The notes beneath the pieces are model-generated. The model was given only the letters and a program-made list of their open reading frames with translations, was not told the origin of the DNA and ran no database searches. Of a stretch of 64,000 nt of DNA, positions 32,434 through 41,029 are shown one piece after another. Positions within the stretch are counted from its first letter, which is position 1; the number at the start of each line of letters is the position of its first letter. Source of the stretch: Streptomyces sp. NBC_01237 (GTDB lineage: Bacteria > Actinomycetota > Actinomycetes > Streptomycetales > Streptomycetaceae); the NCBI RefSeq assembly GCF_035917275.1, contig NZ_CP108508.1:6262001-6326000 (forward strand). The letters run 5' to 3'. A program made the translations under genes and the position numbers.

Positions 32434-32838
32434 ATGCGAATCGGTGAGCTGGCCGAGCGGGCCAGGACGACGACGCGGACTCTGCGCTACTACGAGTCAC
32501 GCGGACTTCTTCAGGCACGGCGCGCGGTGAACGGCTACCGCACGTACGACGAGAGCGACCTGCGGATGCTCCAGCAGATCCGGACCCTTCAGGACTTCGG
32601 GTTCGATCTGGAGGAGACCCGGCCGTTCGTCGACTGCCTGCGCGCCGGTCACCCGGCGGGCGACGCCTGCCCCGCCTCGCTCGCCGTCTACCGGCGCAAG
32701 CTCGGCGAACTCGACGCGCTCATCGAGCAGCTGCGCACGGTCCGTACGGAGGTCGGCGCACAGCTCGCACGGGCGGAACTCGAAGCGTCCGCCGAGCTGC
32801 CCGGCGGTCCGGAACCACGTTGTGAACTGGGAGGATGA
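32434..32838 (+). CDS. MerR-family transcriptional regulator
   Basis: A 134-residue MerR-family protein. The N-terminal winged HTH (about 1-70) begins MRIGELAERARTTTRTLRYY and continues VNGYRTYDESDL; a dimerisation helix follows. Cys68 and Cys79 are ten residues apart in the effector region and a third cysteine is at the C-terminus, suggesting redox or metal sensing, but this is not proof. It overlaps no gene and its stop is three bases before the thioredoxin ATG, so the two form an operon. Redox control of the thioredoxin is the simplest reading. Confidence 0.9.
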   Translation: MRIGELAERARTTTRTLRYYESRGLLQARRAVNGYRTYDESDLRMLQQIRTLQDFGFDLEETRPFVDCLRAGHPAGDACPASLAVYRRKLGELDALIEQLRTVRTEVGAQLARAELEASAELPGGPEPRCELGG

Positions 32839-32841
32839 CAG

Positions 32842-33183
32842 ATGATCCATGCAGAAGGTGTCGCCGACGTCACCGATGAGACCTTCGACCAGGAGGTACT
32901 GGCGGCCGGCCTGCCCGTCCTGGTGCAGTTCACCGCCGACTGGTGCGGCCCCTGCCGCCAGCTCGCCCCGGTGCTGAGCGCGATCGCGCGGGAGGACGCC
33001 GACCGGCTCAAGATCGTCCAACTCGACGTCGACCGCAACCCGGGCATCACCGTGCGGTACGGAGTGCTCTCGACGCCGACCCTGATGGTGTTCCGCGCGG
33101 GCGAACCGGTGAAGTCGATGGTGGGCGCCCGCCCGAAGCGAAAGCTGCTCCAGGAACTGGAGGACGTGTTCGCGCCTCAGTAG
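32842..33183 (+). CDS. trxA: Thioredoxin
   Basis: A 113-residue cytoplasmic thioredoxin, full length, with active site FTADWCGPCRQL and cis-proline motif STPTLMVF. It reduces disulphides in target proteins using electrons from thioredoxin reductase, which is not encoded here. It is the second gene of a merR-trxA operon. The last seven bases overlap the convergent TIGR04222 gene. This is probably an auxiliary thioredoxin rather than the trxA near trxB. Confidence 0.93.
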   Translation: MIHAEGVADVTDETFDQEVLAAGLPVLVQFTADWCGPCRQLAPVLSAIAREDADRLKIVQLDVDRNPGITVRYGVLSTPTLMVFRAGEPVKSMVGARPKRKLLQELEDVFAPQ

Positions 33184-34082
33184 GAACTGCCGCAGCTGCT
33201 GCCCGATCCGCAGCTGTGGTGGGCGGGGGCGTCGGACAGGCCGCCGTGATCACCTGTTCTGTCGTCCGCACCCGGGCCGGGGTGTCTTTCGTCCTCGCGG
33301 TCCAGGGCCTTGCCGAGCTTGATCAGCGTCCGGCCGACCGACGGCAGGCCGGGATGGGCCCCGTGGTGCAACCGGCCTGCGGGAGGCTCCCCGGGCAGTC
33401 CGCTCCGCTCGCCGAAGACCACGGCTCCGAGGTCCGACGCGGCCCATGGAGCGGTCCGCCGCATCCGGACGAGGTGGCGGCGTCCCGCCGGGGTCAGCGT
33501 TCCCCGGGTGGGGCACGCCGAGCGGACGGCCCAGCCGCAGGCGGCGATGGCGAGCAGGGGGGTGGGGTGCGGAAGGCCCCGTACGAGAGCGCACGCCGCC
33601 AGCGCCGTCGTCGCGCACGCCGCGCCGGCGAGCACCCGTCCCGCCAGCCGACGCGCCCGCGCACGCCCGGGGCGCAGCACCAGGCCGTCGCCGACGAGCC
33701 GGTCCCCGGTCTCCCGGACGGGGCCGCTGCGCACCGCACGCGCCCGCAGCCGTGCGGGTGCGGTGCCGCCCGGGGCTCCCCACTCCGTGATCACCGCGCG
33801 CTCCACGGGGGCGTCGCGTCCCTCCGGGGGCGGGGGGAGCCGGAGCCGTCCGTTGTGGTGGGCGACCCCACCGCCGCTGCCCCACACCTCATGGAGCGCC
33901 GCTTCCACCACGCGTGGCGGGCCGCCCACGAGGTACGCCACCTCGTACGGGTCGAGATCCCTGACCGGGGCGCGGCCCGAGCGGCCGAAGCGCCGCCCGG
34001 AGAACGTCAGCATGAGGGCGCAGAGCGCCGCCACGCCCACGCCGTCGGCCGACACGATCGCGGTCCATGTGGCTGTGCCCAC
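33177..34082 (-). CDS. TIGR04222-type membrane protein with Cys/Gly/Ser tail
   Basis: A 301-residue protein of the TIGR04222 membrane-domain family. There is an N-terminal membrane segment (about 8-26), a basic cytosolic region with DLDPYEVAYLVGGPPRVVEAAL typical of the family, two more hydrophobic segments at about 145-180 and a C-terminal hydrophilic part ending in a Cys/Gly/Ser-rich tail (SCGSGSSCGSSY). The tail is short here; family members often carry longer low-complexity Cys/Gly runs. It overlaps the convergent thioredoxin gene by seven bases. The GTG at 34082 is used. Function is unknown. Confidence 0.78.
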   Translation of the reverse strand: MGTATWTAIVSADGVGVAALCALMLTFSGRRFGRSGRAPVRDLDPYEVAYLVGGPPRVVEAALHEVWGSGGGVAHHNGRLRLPPPPEGRDAPVERAVITEWGAPGGTAPARLRARAVRSGPVRETGDRLVGDGLVLRPGRARARRLAGRVLAGAACATTALAACALVRGLPHPTPLLAIAACGWAVRSACPTRGTLTPAGRRHLVRMRRTAPWAASDLGAVVFGERSGLPGEPPAGRLHHGAHPGLPSVGRTLIKLGKALDREDERHPGPGADDRTGDHGGLSDAPAHHSCGSGSSCGSSY

Positions 34083-34115
34083 TCGGTGCCCCCCTGAGCT
34101 GGTTACTTACCCGAT

Positions 34116-34130
34116 TGTCAGCATCTGACA
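34116..34130. promoter_or_regulatory. TGTCAG-N3-CTGACA inverted repeat, candidate operator
   Basis: Perfect 6-bp arms (34116-34121 and 34125-34130) flanking CAT lie in the 82-base gap between the TIGR04222 gene and the imine-reductase-like gene, 34 bases before the latter. Candidate operator; regulator unknown. Confidence 0.55.
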
Positions 34131-34164
34131 TCCAAGTGCGTTCTATGCAAGCCGTGTTCGCCCG

Positions 34165-35064
34165 ATGACCATCGTGCTCATGACGCATGCGAACAACTCC
34201 CCCATACCCATTACTGTCCTCGGTCTCGGCGCCATGGGCCAGGCCCTGGCCGGTGCCTTCCTGGACGCCGGTCACCCCACCGCCGTGTGGAACCGGTCCA
34301 CCGGCAAGGGCGAGCAGCTCGTGGCGCGGGGCGCCGTGCGGGCCTCCTCCGCGGAGGAGGCCGTCCGGGCCGGTGAACTCGTCGTGGTCTGCCTCGTCGA
34401 CTACGACGCCTCGGACAAGGTCCTCACGCCGCTGGCCGGCGCGTTGGCCGGGCGCGTCCTGATCAACCTCGGCTCCGACATTCCGCAGCGCGCACGGGAG
34501 GCCGCCGCCTGGGCGAAGGAGCACTCCCTCGACTATCTGGACGGGGCGGTCATGGTCCCCGTCGGGGTGGTCGGCACGGCGCGGGCGCTGGTCCTCTACG
34601 CCGGTGAGCGGGCCGTGTTCGACAGGTGCGGGAGCGCGCTCAGGGCGATCGGGGAGCCCGCCGCCTTCCTCGGGGAGGACCACGGTCTCGCCGCCGCCTA
34701 CGACATGGCGATGCTGGACTTCTTCTACGGCGCCATGGGCGGTCTCGTCCACGCCTTCGCGCTGGCCAGGGCCGAGGGCATCGACGGCGCGGCGCTTGCC
34801 CCCTACCTGAACACCATCGCGGGCATTCTCCCGGACATCGTGGAGCGCACGGGCGCCGATGTGCACTCCCGTGTGTACGAGGGCAGCGGGGCCAACCTCG
34901 CCATGATGACCGCGAGCGTCGATCACATCCTGCACACCACCAAGGGGCGGGGTCTGGACACCGGGCAGCTCGTCGCGATCAAGGCGGCCGCCGAGCGGGC
35001 CATCGCCGCGGGGCACGGCCCCGATTCCTGGTCGAGCATCGTCGAGGTGCTCGACGAGCGCTGA
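34165..35064 (+). CDS. Imine-reductase-like beta-hydroxyacid-dehydrogenase-family oxidoreductase
   Basis: A 299-residue NADP(H)-dependent oxidoreductase of the 6-phosphogluconate/beta-hydroxyacid dehydrogenase superfamily. The N-terminal Rossmann fold has VLGLGAMGQALAGAFLDAGH and the NADP-favouring WNRSTGKGEQL. The region that carries the catalytic Lys in true beta-hydroxyacid dehydrogenases is here AAAYDMAMLDFFYG, with Asp and Tyr residues as in imine reductases, so reduction of C=N bonds is a reasonable guess. A second ATG at 34180 is a possible start; neither has a good Shine-Dalgarno sequence. It stands alone and is followed by a terminator shared with glgB. Confidence 0.8.
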   Translation: MTIVLMTHANNSPIPITVLGLGAMGQALAGAFLDAGHPTAVWNRSTGKGEQLVARGAVRASSAEEAVRAGELVVVCLVDYDASDKVLTPLAGALAGRVLINLGSDIPQRAREAAAWAKEHSLDYLDGAVMVPVGVVGTARALVLYAGERAVFDRCGSALRAIGEPAAFLGEDHGLAAAYDMAMLDFFYGAMGGLVHAFALARAEGIDGAALAPYLNTIAGILPDIVERTGADVHSRVYEGSGANLAMMTASVDHILHTTKGRGLDTGQLVAIKAAAERAIAAGHGPDSWSSIVEVLDER

Positions 35065-35080
35065 ACCCACGCTCACGTCA

Positions 35081-35114
35081 GGGGCCGCGCCCGCCACCGC
35101 GGCGGTGCGGCCCC
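35081..35114. terminator. Terminator between imine-reductase-like gene and glgB
   Basis: GGGGCCGC (35081-35088) pairs with GCGGCCCC (35107-35114), and an inner CACCGC/GCGGTG pairing strengthens the loop. It separates two convergent genes. Confidence 0.65.
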
Positions 35115-35131
35115 CGGCGCCCTCCGGTGGA

Positions 35132-37522
35132 TCAGGCGGGCCGGAACCACACCGTCGCCAGCGGCGGCAGCGTCACCGTGATGCTCGCCCGACTGCCGTG
35201 CGCGGCCACCGCCTCCGGCTTCAGCGGCTCCTCGTTGCGAACGTCGCCGCCGCCGTAGCGGGCCGCGTCCGTGTTCAGCACCTCCACCCAGGCCTCTACC
35301 GCCCCGGGCACACCGAGGCGGTAGTCGTGCCGTACGGCGGGGGAGAAGTGGGAGACCGCCAGCAGCGGTGAGCCGTCGGCGTCGTACCGCAGGAACGCGA
35401 ACACGTTGTCCTCGGACGCGCCGCCGTCCACCCAGCTGAACCCCTCCGGCACGGTATCGCGCTGCCAGAGGGCCGGCAGCGCCCCGTAGACGGCGTTCAG
35501 GTCGCCGACCAGCGTGCGGACGCCCCGGTGGTCCGGCGACGCCCCGTACGACGGGTCGAGCAGCCACCAGTCGGGTCCGTGCCCCTCGGACCACTCGGCA
35601 CCCTGGGCGAACTCCTGCCCCATGAAGAGGAGTTGCTTGCCGGGGTGCGCCCACATGAAGCCGAGGTACGCCCGGTGGTTGGCCCGCTGCTGCCACCAGT
35701 CGCCCGGCATCTTGCTCACCAGCGAACGCTTCCCGTGCACCACCTCGTCGTGCGAGATCGGCAGGACGTAGTTCTCGCTGTACGCGTACACCATGGAGAA
35801 GGTCATCTCGCCGTGGTGGTACTTGCGGTGCACCGGCTCCTTCTCCACGTAGCCGAGCGAGTCGTGCATCCAGCCCATGTTCCACTTCAGCCCGAAGCCG
35901 AGACCGCCGAAGCCGCCGGGGCCGGCATGGTGCGTGGCGCGGGTGACGCCGTCCCAGGCCGTGGACTCCTCGGCGATGGTGACGACCCCGGGATTGCGCC
36001 GGTAGACGGTCGCGTTCATCTCCTGGAGGAAGGCGACCGCGTCCAGATTCTCCCGGCCGCCGTGCTCGTTGGGCGACCACTCGCCGTCCTCGCGGGAGTA
36101 GTCCAGATAGAGCATCGAGGCGACGGCATCGACCCGCAGCCCGTCGATATGGAACTCCTCGCACCAGTAAGTGGCGTTGGAGACAAGAAAGTTGCGGACC
36201 TCCTTGCGGCCGAAGTCGAACTCCAGCGTCCCCCAGTCCGGGTGCGCGGCCCGCGACGGGTCCGAGTGCTCGTACAGCGCGCGCCCGTCGAACTCCGCCA
36301 GTGCCCAGTCATCACGTGGGAAGTGCGCGGGGACCCAGTCGGCGATCACGCCGATGCCCGTCCCGTGCAGCGCGTCCACCAGGAACCGGAAGTCGTCCGG
36401 GGTGCCCATGCGCGAGGTCGGCGCGAAGAAGCCCGTGACCTGGTAGCCCCAGGAGCCGCCGAAGGGGTGCTCGGAGACCGGCATCAGCTCCACATGCGTG
36501 AAACCCAGGTCCTTGACGTACGAGGGGAGCTGCGCCGCCAGCTGACGATAGGTCAGGCCCGGTCGCCAGGACGGCAGATGCACCTCGTAGACCGAGAACG
36601 GGGCCTCGTGCACCGCTCGGTCGCCCCGGTGCGCCATCCACTCCGCGTCCTGCCACTCGTGGTGCGATGCGGTGACCACCGAGGCGTTGGCGGGCGGCAC
36701 CTCCGCGTGGCGGGCCATCGGGTCGGCCCGCAGCGTGTGCGAACCGTCGGGCCGGCAGATGTCGAACTTGTACAGGGTCCCCTCCCCGACCGCGGGCACG
36801 AACAGCTCCCACACCCCGGTGGAGCCCAGCGAACGCATCGGGAAGCCCGTGCCGTCCCAGTAGTTGAAGTCACCGCTCACCCGCACCCCGCGAGCGTTCG
36901 GCGCCCACACGGTGAACCGGGTCCCGGCGACACCCTGGTGCTCCATGGTCCGCGCACCGAGTGCCGTCCACAGCTCCTCGTGGCGGCCCTCGCCGATCAG
37001 GTGCAGATCGAGATCACCGAGCGAGGGCAGGAAGCGGTACGGGTCCTGCACCTCGATCTCGTCGTCCTCGTAGGCCACCTGGAGCCGGTACTCGGGTACG
37101 GCGGGCACCGGCAGCACCCCGGAGAAGAAGCCGTCGCCGTCCTCGTGCAGCTCGGTCCTCAGCCCCTGGCCGAGCACCGTGACCGAGTGGGCGAACGGGC
37201 GCAGCACCCGCAGCACCACCCCGCTCCGGGTCAGGTGTGCCCCCAGCAGATCGTGCGGGGCGTGGTGCTCACCGGCCAGCAGCCGGCCCCGGTCCCCGCC
37301 GTCCAGGGGCGGCGCCGGCCGGACACCGTGACCGCCGCTCCGACGGGGGCGTGGCGGGGCGGCAGCGGTGCCGGCGTCGGCGGTCGCGGGGGACGCGGCC
37401 ACGGAGACAGCGGCCGGTGCGGTGATCCCGGTGGGCACCGGCTGCTGGACGGGCGGGACCTCGACGCCATCGGACGTCTTGCGGGATCGGGACGGATTGC
37501 GGGACGGCTTGCGGGCGGTCAC
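35132..37522 (-). CDS. glgB: 1,4-alpha-glucan branching enzyme
   Basis: A 796-residue GH13 branching enzyme that makes alpha-1,6 branches in the glucan built by GlgE. Order: a 95-residue Pro/Ala/Ser-rich N-terminal extension, two beta-rich starch-binding-like domains (about 100-300), the catalytic barrel with nucleophile Asp in DGLRVDAVASMLYLDY, acid/base Glu in TIAEEST and ISHDEVVHGK, and the C-terminal beta domain ending VTLPPLATVWFRP. The N-terminal extension is longer than in E. coli GlgB. It lies 66 bases after mak on the same strand and closes the GlgE gene set (glgE-treS-mak-glgB). Confidence 0.96.
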   Translation of the reverse strand: MTARKPSRNPSRSRKTSDGVEVPPVQQPVPTGITAPAAVSVAASPATADAGTAAAPPRPRRSGGHGVRPAPPLDGGDRGRLLAGEHHAPHDLLGAHLTRSGVVLRVLRPFAHSVTVLGQGLRTELHEDGDGFFSGVLPVPAVPEYRLQVAYEDDEIEVQDPYRFLPSLGDLDLHLIGEGRHEELWTALGARTMEHQGVAGTRFTVWAPNARGVRVSGDFNYWDGTGFPMRSLGSTGVWELFVPAVGEGTLYKFDICRPDGSHTLRADPMARHAEVPPANASVVTASHHEWQDAEWMAHRGDRAVHEAPFSVYEVHLPSWRPGLTYRQLAAQLPSYVKDLGFTHVELMPVSEHPFGGSWGYQVTGFFAPTSRMGTPDDFRFLVDALHGTGIGVIADWVPAHFPRDDWALAEFDGRALYEHSDPSRAAHPDWGTLEFDFGRKEVRNFLVSNATYWCEEFHIDGLRVDAVASMLYLDYSREDGEWSPNEHGGRENLDAVAFLQEMNATVYRRNPGVVTIAEESTAWDGVTRATHHAGPGGFGGLGFGLKWNMGWMHDSLGYVEKEPVHRKYHHGEMTFSMVYAYSENYVLPISHDEVVHGKRSLVSKMPGDWWQQRANHRAYLGFMWAHPGKQLLFMGQEFAQGAEWSEGHGPDWWLLDPSYGASPDHRGVRTLVGDLNAVYGALPALWQRDTVPEGFSWVDGGASEDNVFAFLRYDADGSPLLAVSHFSPAVRHDYRLGVPGAVEAWVEVLNTDAARYGGGDVRNEEPLKPEAVAAHGSRASITVTLPPLATVWFRPA

Positions 37523-37588
37523 AGGGACTGCCTCCTCGGAGGGTGTCGGGGAAAGCGCGGGGTGGGGAGGGGAAGGGGGAGAAGGCGT

Positions 37589-39103
37589 TCAGACCGTGGT
37601 GGCTGTGGCCAGGCGGTGGATGGCGGCCATCGGCACCGGCAGCCAGTCGGGGCGGTGCCGTGCCTCGTACAGCACCTCGTACACCGCCTTGTCGGTCTCG
37701 TGGGCGCGCAGCAGCTCCGGTTCGCCGCGCGGGTCGGCGCCCGCGGCCTCCGCGTAGCCCTCGCAGTACGCGGCACGGCAGTGCGCCGCCCACTCCGCGT
37801 TCCACGGGTGGTGCGAGCGGGCCGCGTAGTCGAAGGAGCGGAGCATGCCCGCGACATCCCGTACCGGCGGCTGTGGGCGGCGGCGTTCCGGAAGGGGGCG
37901 GGACGGCTCGCCCTCGAAGTCGATCAGTGACCAGAATCCGTCGTCGGAGCAGAGCGTCTGGCCGAGGTGGAGATCGCCGTGAATCCGCTGCGCGGCCCAG
38001 TCGCGGCCCTGGTGCCCGAGGGCCGCGACGGCGTCGAACGCGGTGCGCAGCCCGGGGACGTAGGGCACGAGCGCCGGGACGGCCCGGGCGGCGGCCTCCA
38101 GGCGCTGGGTCATCCCGGCGACGAGGTGCCGGGTCTGCGACCCGCCCAGCGCGGGTGTCGGCAGGGCGGCGGCGAGCGCGGTGTGCACCTCGGCGGTGGC
38201 CCGGCCCAGTGCCCGCGCCTGGGGGAGGAAGTCGCGGCCCTCGGCCAGCGCGCCCAGGGCGAGCTGCCAGCCGTCCCGGGCGCCGTGCAGGAAGGGCTGG
38301 AGCACACCGAGGGTGAGCGGCTCGGGGGCGGTGGCCTCGAACCAGGCGACCGGGGCGGGCACCCGTCCGCACCCCTCGCGGGTGAGCGCGAGCGGCAGCT
38401 CCAGATCCGGGTTCGTGCCGGGGAAGACCCGGCGGAAGATCTTGAGGATGTACGCGTCGCCGTAGACGAGCGAGGAGTTGGACTGCTCGGTGTCCAGCAC
38501 CCGGGGGGTGAGCCCCGGCGGGATCGGCGCGGTCCGGTCGAAGCGGAGGGGGCCGAGCACCCCCGGGCAGCGGAATCGTTCCAGCAGCAGGCCCGCCAGC
38601 CGCGGATCGTGCAGCCCGTCGTACACGGTGCGCCCGGCCAGCGGCCCCTGTGTCACCCGGCCGATCAGTGCGGGTGCGAGCCGGGGCGGCAGGGATGCCC
38701 GTACGCCGAGGAGGAGTTGGTAGCAGTCGTCGGCCGTGCGGGCGGACAGGGCCGGCTGCTGGACCCGCACGAGCAGATGGAGCAGACCCGGCCCCGTGGA
38801 GCCGCTGTCCACCGGCAGCATCTCGGTCGCCGAGAGGAGGGAGAAGCCGGTGACCGGCTGCCCCTTGCCGGCGAACCACCGTTGCCGGGGCAGCCATTCA
38901 CGGAGCAGGGGAGCGAGTGACGGAAGCAGCGCCCCGCTCGTCGCGCAGCTTTCCGCCGGACCGTTCTTCGTGGAGTCGTTGCCCGGCGGGCCGCTGTCCG
39001 GCACGCCGTCCTTCGTTGCGCTGTCCCTCGTCGCGCTGCTCTTCGCTGCCCTGTCCGTCGTGCTCTTCGCCAGGGCGACGTGCGGGGATGCAGTCTCCGA
39101 CAT
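37589..39103 (-). CDS. mak: Maltokinase
   Basis: A 504-residue kinase that phosphorylates maltose to maltose 1-phosphate, the GlgE substrate. It has the aminoglycoside-phosphotransferase-like motifs RIHGDLHLGQTL (catalytic loop) and SLIDFEGEPSRP (metal-binding) and the N-terminal cap region WLPRQRWFAGKGQPVTGF typical of maltokinases. The N-terminal 55 residues are low-complexity Ala/Ser/Thr/Lys/Asp with short repeats and are not part of the fold. The ATG at 39103 is preferred to a GTG at 39133 because GAAAGGA precedes it. A hairpin lies 173 bases upstream between treS and mak, so mak-glgB could have its own promoter or rely on read-through. Confidence 0.92.
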   Translation of the reverse strand: MSETASPHVALAKSTTDRAAKSSATRDSATKDGVPDSGPPGNDSTKNGPAESCATSGALLPSLAPLLREWLPRQRWFAGKGQPVTGFSLLSATEMLPVDSGSTGPGLLHLLVRVQQPALSARTADDCYQLLLGVRASLPPRLAPALIGRVTQGPLAGRTVYDGLHDPRLAGLLLERFRCPGVLGPLRFDRTAPIPPGLTPRVLDTEQSNSSLVYGDAYILKIFRRVFPGTNPDLELPLALTREGCGRVPAPVAWFEATAPEPLTLGVLQPFLHGARDGWQLALGALAEGRDFLPQARALGRATAEVHTALAAALPTPALGGSQTRHLVAGMTQRLEAAARAVPALVPYVPGLRTAFDAVAALGHQGRDWAAQRIHGDLHLGQTLCSDDGFWSLIDFEGEPSRPLPERRRPQPPVRDVAGMLRSFDYAARSHHPWNAEWAAHCRAAYCEGYAEAAGADPRGEPELLRAHETDKAVYEVLYEARHRPDWLPVPMAAIHRLATATTV

Positions 39104-39275
39104 GGCATCGCGTCCTTTCCCCGGGCACACCACAGGATGCGAAGAGTGTCCCGGATTGCGGCAATGGCTGTCCGGCTGTGCGGGACGTGTCGGGTGAGGA
39201 TGATCCGTACGGACTCGACCTGATGAGCCCCGAAGGGCCCGGAGGAGCCCGGAAGAGCTCGATGTGGGGGAGAGT

Positions 39276-39313
39276 GCCCCGTGCGGGGCGGCGGAAACCG
39301 CCGCGCACGGGGC
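39276..39313 (-). terminator. Hairpin between treS and mak
   Basis: Outer stem GCCCCGTGC (39276-39284) with GCACGGGGC (39305-39313), inner stem GCGGCGG with CCGCCGC, three-base AAA loop and a GGG bulge. It starts 10 bases after the treS stop, so it may terminate or attenuate glgE-treS transcripts before mak-glgB. Confidence 0.72.
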
Positions 39314-39322
39314 GGCGCGGGC

Positions 39323-41029
39323 TCAGAGGGCGGGGGCGTCCTTGCGCAGCCGGAACCAGTAGAAGCCGTGTCCGGCGAGAGTCAGCAGGTAGGGCCACTG
39401 CCCGATGGCGGGGAAGCGCACCCCGCCGATCAGCTCCACCGGATGACGCCCGTTGAACGACCTCAGGTCCAGTTCCGTGGGCTGTGCGAAGCGCGAGAAG
39501 TTGTGGACGCACAGCACGAGGTCGTCCTTGTACTCACGCGTGAACGCCAGCACCGCCGGGTTCGAGGAGGGCAGTTCGGTGTACGAGCCGAGGCCGAACG
39601 CCGGATTCTGCTTGCGGATCTCGATCATCCGCCGCGTCCAGTGCAGCAGCGACGACGGTGAGGCCATGGACGCCTCGACGTTGGTGACCTGGTAGCCGTA
39701 GACCGGGTCCATGATCGTGGGGAGGTAGAGCCGCCCGGGGTCACTGGAGGAGAACCCGGCGTTCCGGTCGGGCGTCCACTGCATCGGGGTCCGTACGGCG
39801 TCCCGGTCGCCCAGCCAGATGTTGTCGCCCATCCCGATCTCGTCCCCGTAGTAGAGGATCGGGGAGCCGGGCAGCGACAGGAGCAGGGCGGTGAACAGCT
39901 CGATCTGGTTGCGGTCGTTGTCCAGCAGGGGGGCCAGGCGCCGCCGGATGCCGATGTTGGCCCGCATCCGGGGGTCCTTGGCGTACTCCGCGTACATGTA
40001 GTCGCGCTCTTCGTCCGTGACCATTTCGAGCGTCAGCTCGTCGTGGTTGCGCAGGAAGATGCCCCACTGGCAGTTCTTCGGGATCGCCGGGGTCTTCGCC
40101 AGGATTTCCGAGACCGGGTAGCGGCTCTCGCGCCGTACGGCCATGAAGATCCGCGGCATCACGGGGAAGTGGAACGCCATGTGGCACTCGTCGCCGCCCG
40201 CCCGGTAGTCGCCGAAGTAGTCGACGACGTCCTCCGGCCACTGGTTGGCCTCGGCGAGCAGCACGGTGTCCGGATAGTTGGCGTCGATCTCCTTGCGGAC
40301 CCGCTTGAGGAAGTCGTGGGTCTCGGGGAGGTTCTCGCAGTTGGTGCCCTCGCGCTGGTAGAGGTAGGGCACTGCGTCGACGCGGAATCCGTCGATGCCG
40401 AGGTCCAGCCAGAACCGCAGAGCGGAGATGATCTCCTCCTGCACCGCCGGGTTCTCGTAGTTGAGATCGGGCTGGTGGGAGAAGAACCGGTGCCAGTAGT
40501 ACTGCTTGCGCACCGGGTCGAAGGTCCAGTTGGACGTCTCGGTGTCGACGAAGATGATCCGCGCGTCCTGGAACTGCTTGTCGTCGTCGGCCCAGACGTA
40601 GTAGTCCCCGTACGGCCCGTCCGGGTCGCTGCGGGACTGCTGGAACCAGTCGTGCTGGTCGCTCGTGTGGTTCATGACGAAGTCGATGATCACGCGCATG
40701 CCGCGCTGGTGCGTGGCGTCCACGAACTCCACGAAGTCGGCGAGATCACCGAACTCCGGAAGCACCGCGGTGTAGTCGGAGACGTCGTAGCCGCCGTCGC
40801 GCAGCGGCGATTTGAAGAACGGCGGCAGCCAGAGGCAGTCGACGCCCAGCCATTGCAGATAGTCCAGCTTGGCGGTGATGCCCTTGAGGTCGCCGATGCC
40901 GTCGCCGTTGGAGTCCTGGAAGGACCGGACGAGTACCTCGTAGAAGACGGCGCGCTTGAACCAGTCGGGATCGCGGTCCTTGGCGGGAGTGTCCTCGAAC
41001 GTGTCGTGGACAGGCTCATTGACGATCAT
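39323..41029 (-). CDS. treS: Trehalose synthase (maltose alpha-D-glucosyltransferase)
   Basis: A 568-residue GH13 enzyme interconverting trehalose and maltose in the cytoplasm. It has the early motif [20 protein letters not shown], nucleophile Asp in [16 protein letters not shown], acid/base Glu in [18 protein letters not shown] and [12 protein letters not shown]. Length is that of single-domain TreS. No maltokinase domain is fused, consistent with the separate mak. The ATG overlaps the glgE stop as ATGA, so glgE and treS are translationally coupled. In this pathway TreS supplies maltose from trehalose to Mak and then GlgE. Confidence 0.96.
   Translation of the reverse strand: MIVNEPVHDTFEDTPAKDRDPDWFKRAVFYEVLVRSFQDSNGDGIGDLKGITAKLDYLQWLGVDCLWLPPFFKSPLRDGGYDVSDYTAVLPEFGDLADFVEFVDATHQRGMRVIIDFVMNHTSDQHDWFQQSRSDPDGPYGDYYVWADDDKQFQDARIIFVDTETSNWTFDPVRKQYYWHRFFSHQPDLNYENPAVQEEIISALRFWLDLGIDGFRVDAVPYLYQREGTNCENLPETHDFLKRVRKEIDANYPDTVLLAEANQWPEDVVDYFGDYRAGGDECHMAFHFPVMPRIFMAVRRESRYPVSEILAKTPAIPKNCQWGIFLRNHDELTLEMVTDEERDYMYAEYAKDPRMRANIGIRRRLAPLLDNDRNQIELFTALLLSLPGSPILYYGDEIGMGDNIWLGDRDAVRTPMQWTPDRNAGFSSSDPGRLYLPTIMDPVYGYQVTNVEASMASPSSLLHWTRRMIEIRKQNPAFGLGSYTELPSSNPAVLAFTREYKDDLVLCVHNFSRFAQPTELDLRSFNGRHPVELIGGVRFPAIGQWPYLLTLAGHGFYWFRLRKDAPAL

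Noticed and set aside
28843..35064. A biosynthetic gene cluster in the isochorismatase-to-imine-reductase region
   Set aside because: No synthase, carrier protein or cluster-type transporter is present; the genes are in separate transcription units with their own operators and terminators.
35528..37930. 800-codon plus-strand open reading frame opposite glgB
   Set aside because: Length alone is misleading at this GC content. The opposite strand encodes full-length GlgB with all catalytic motifs.
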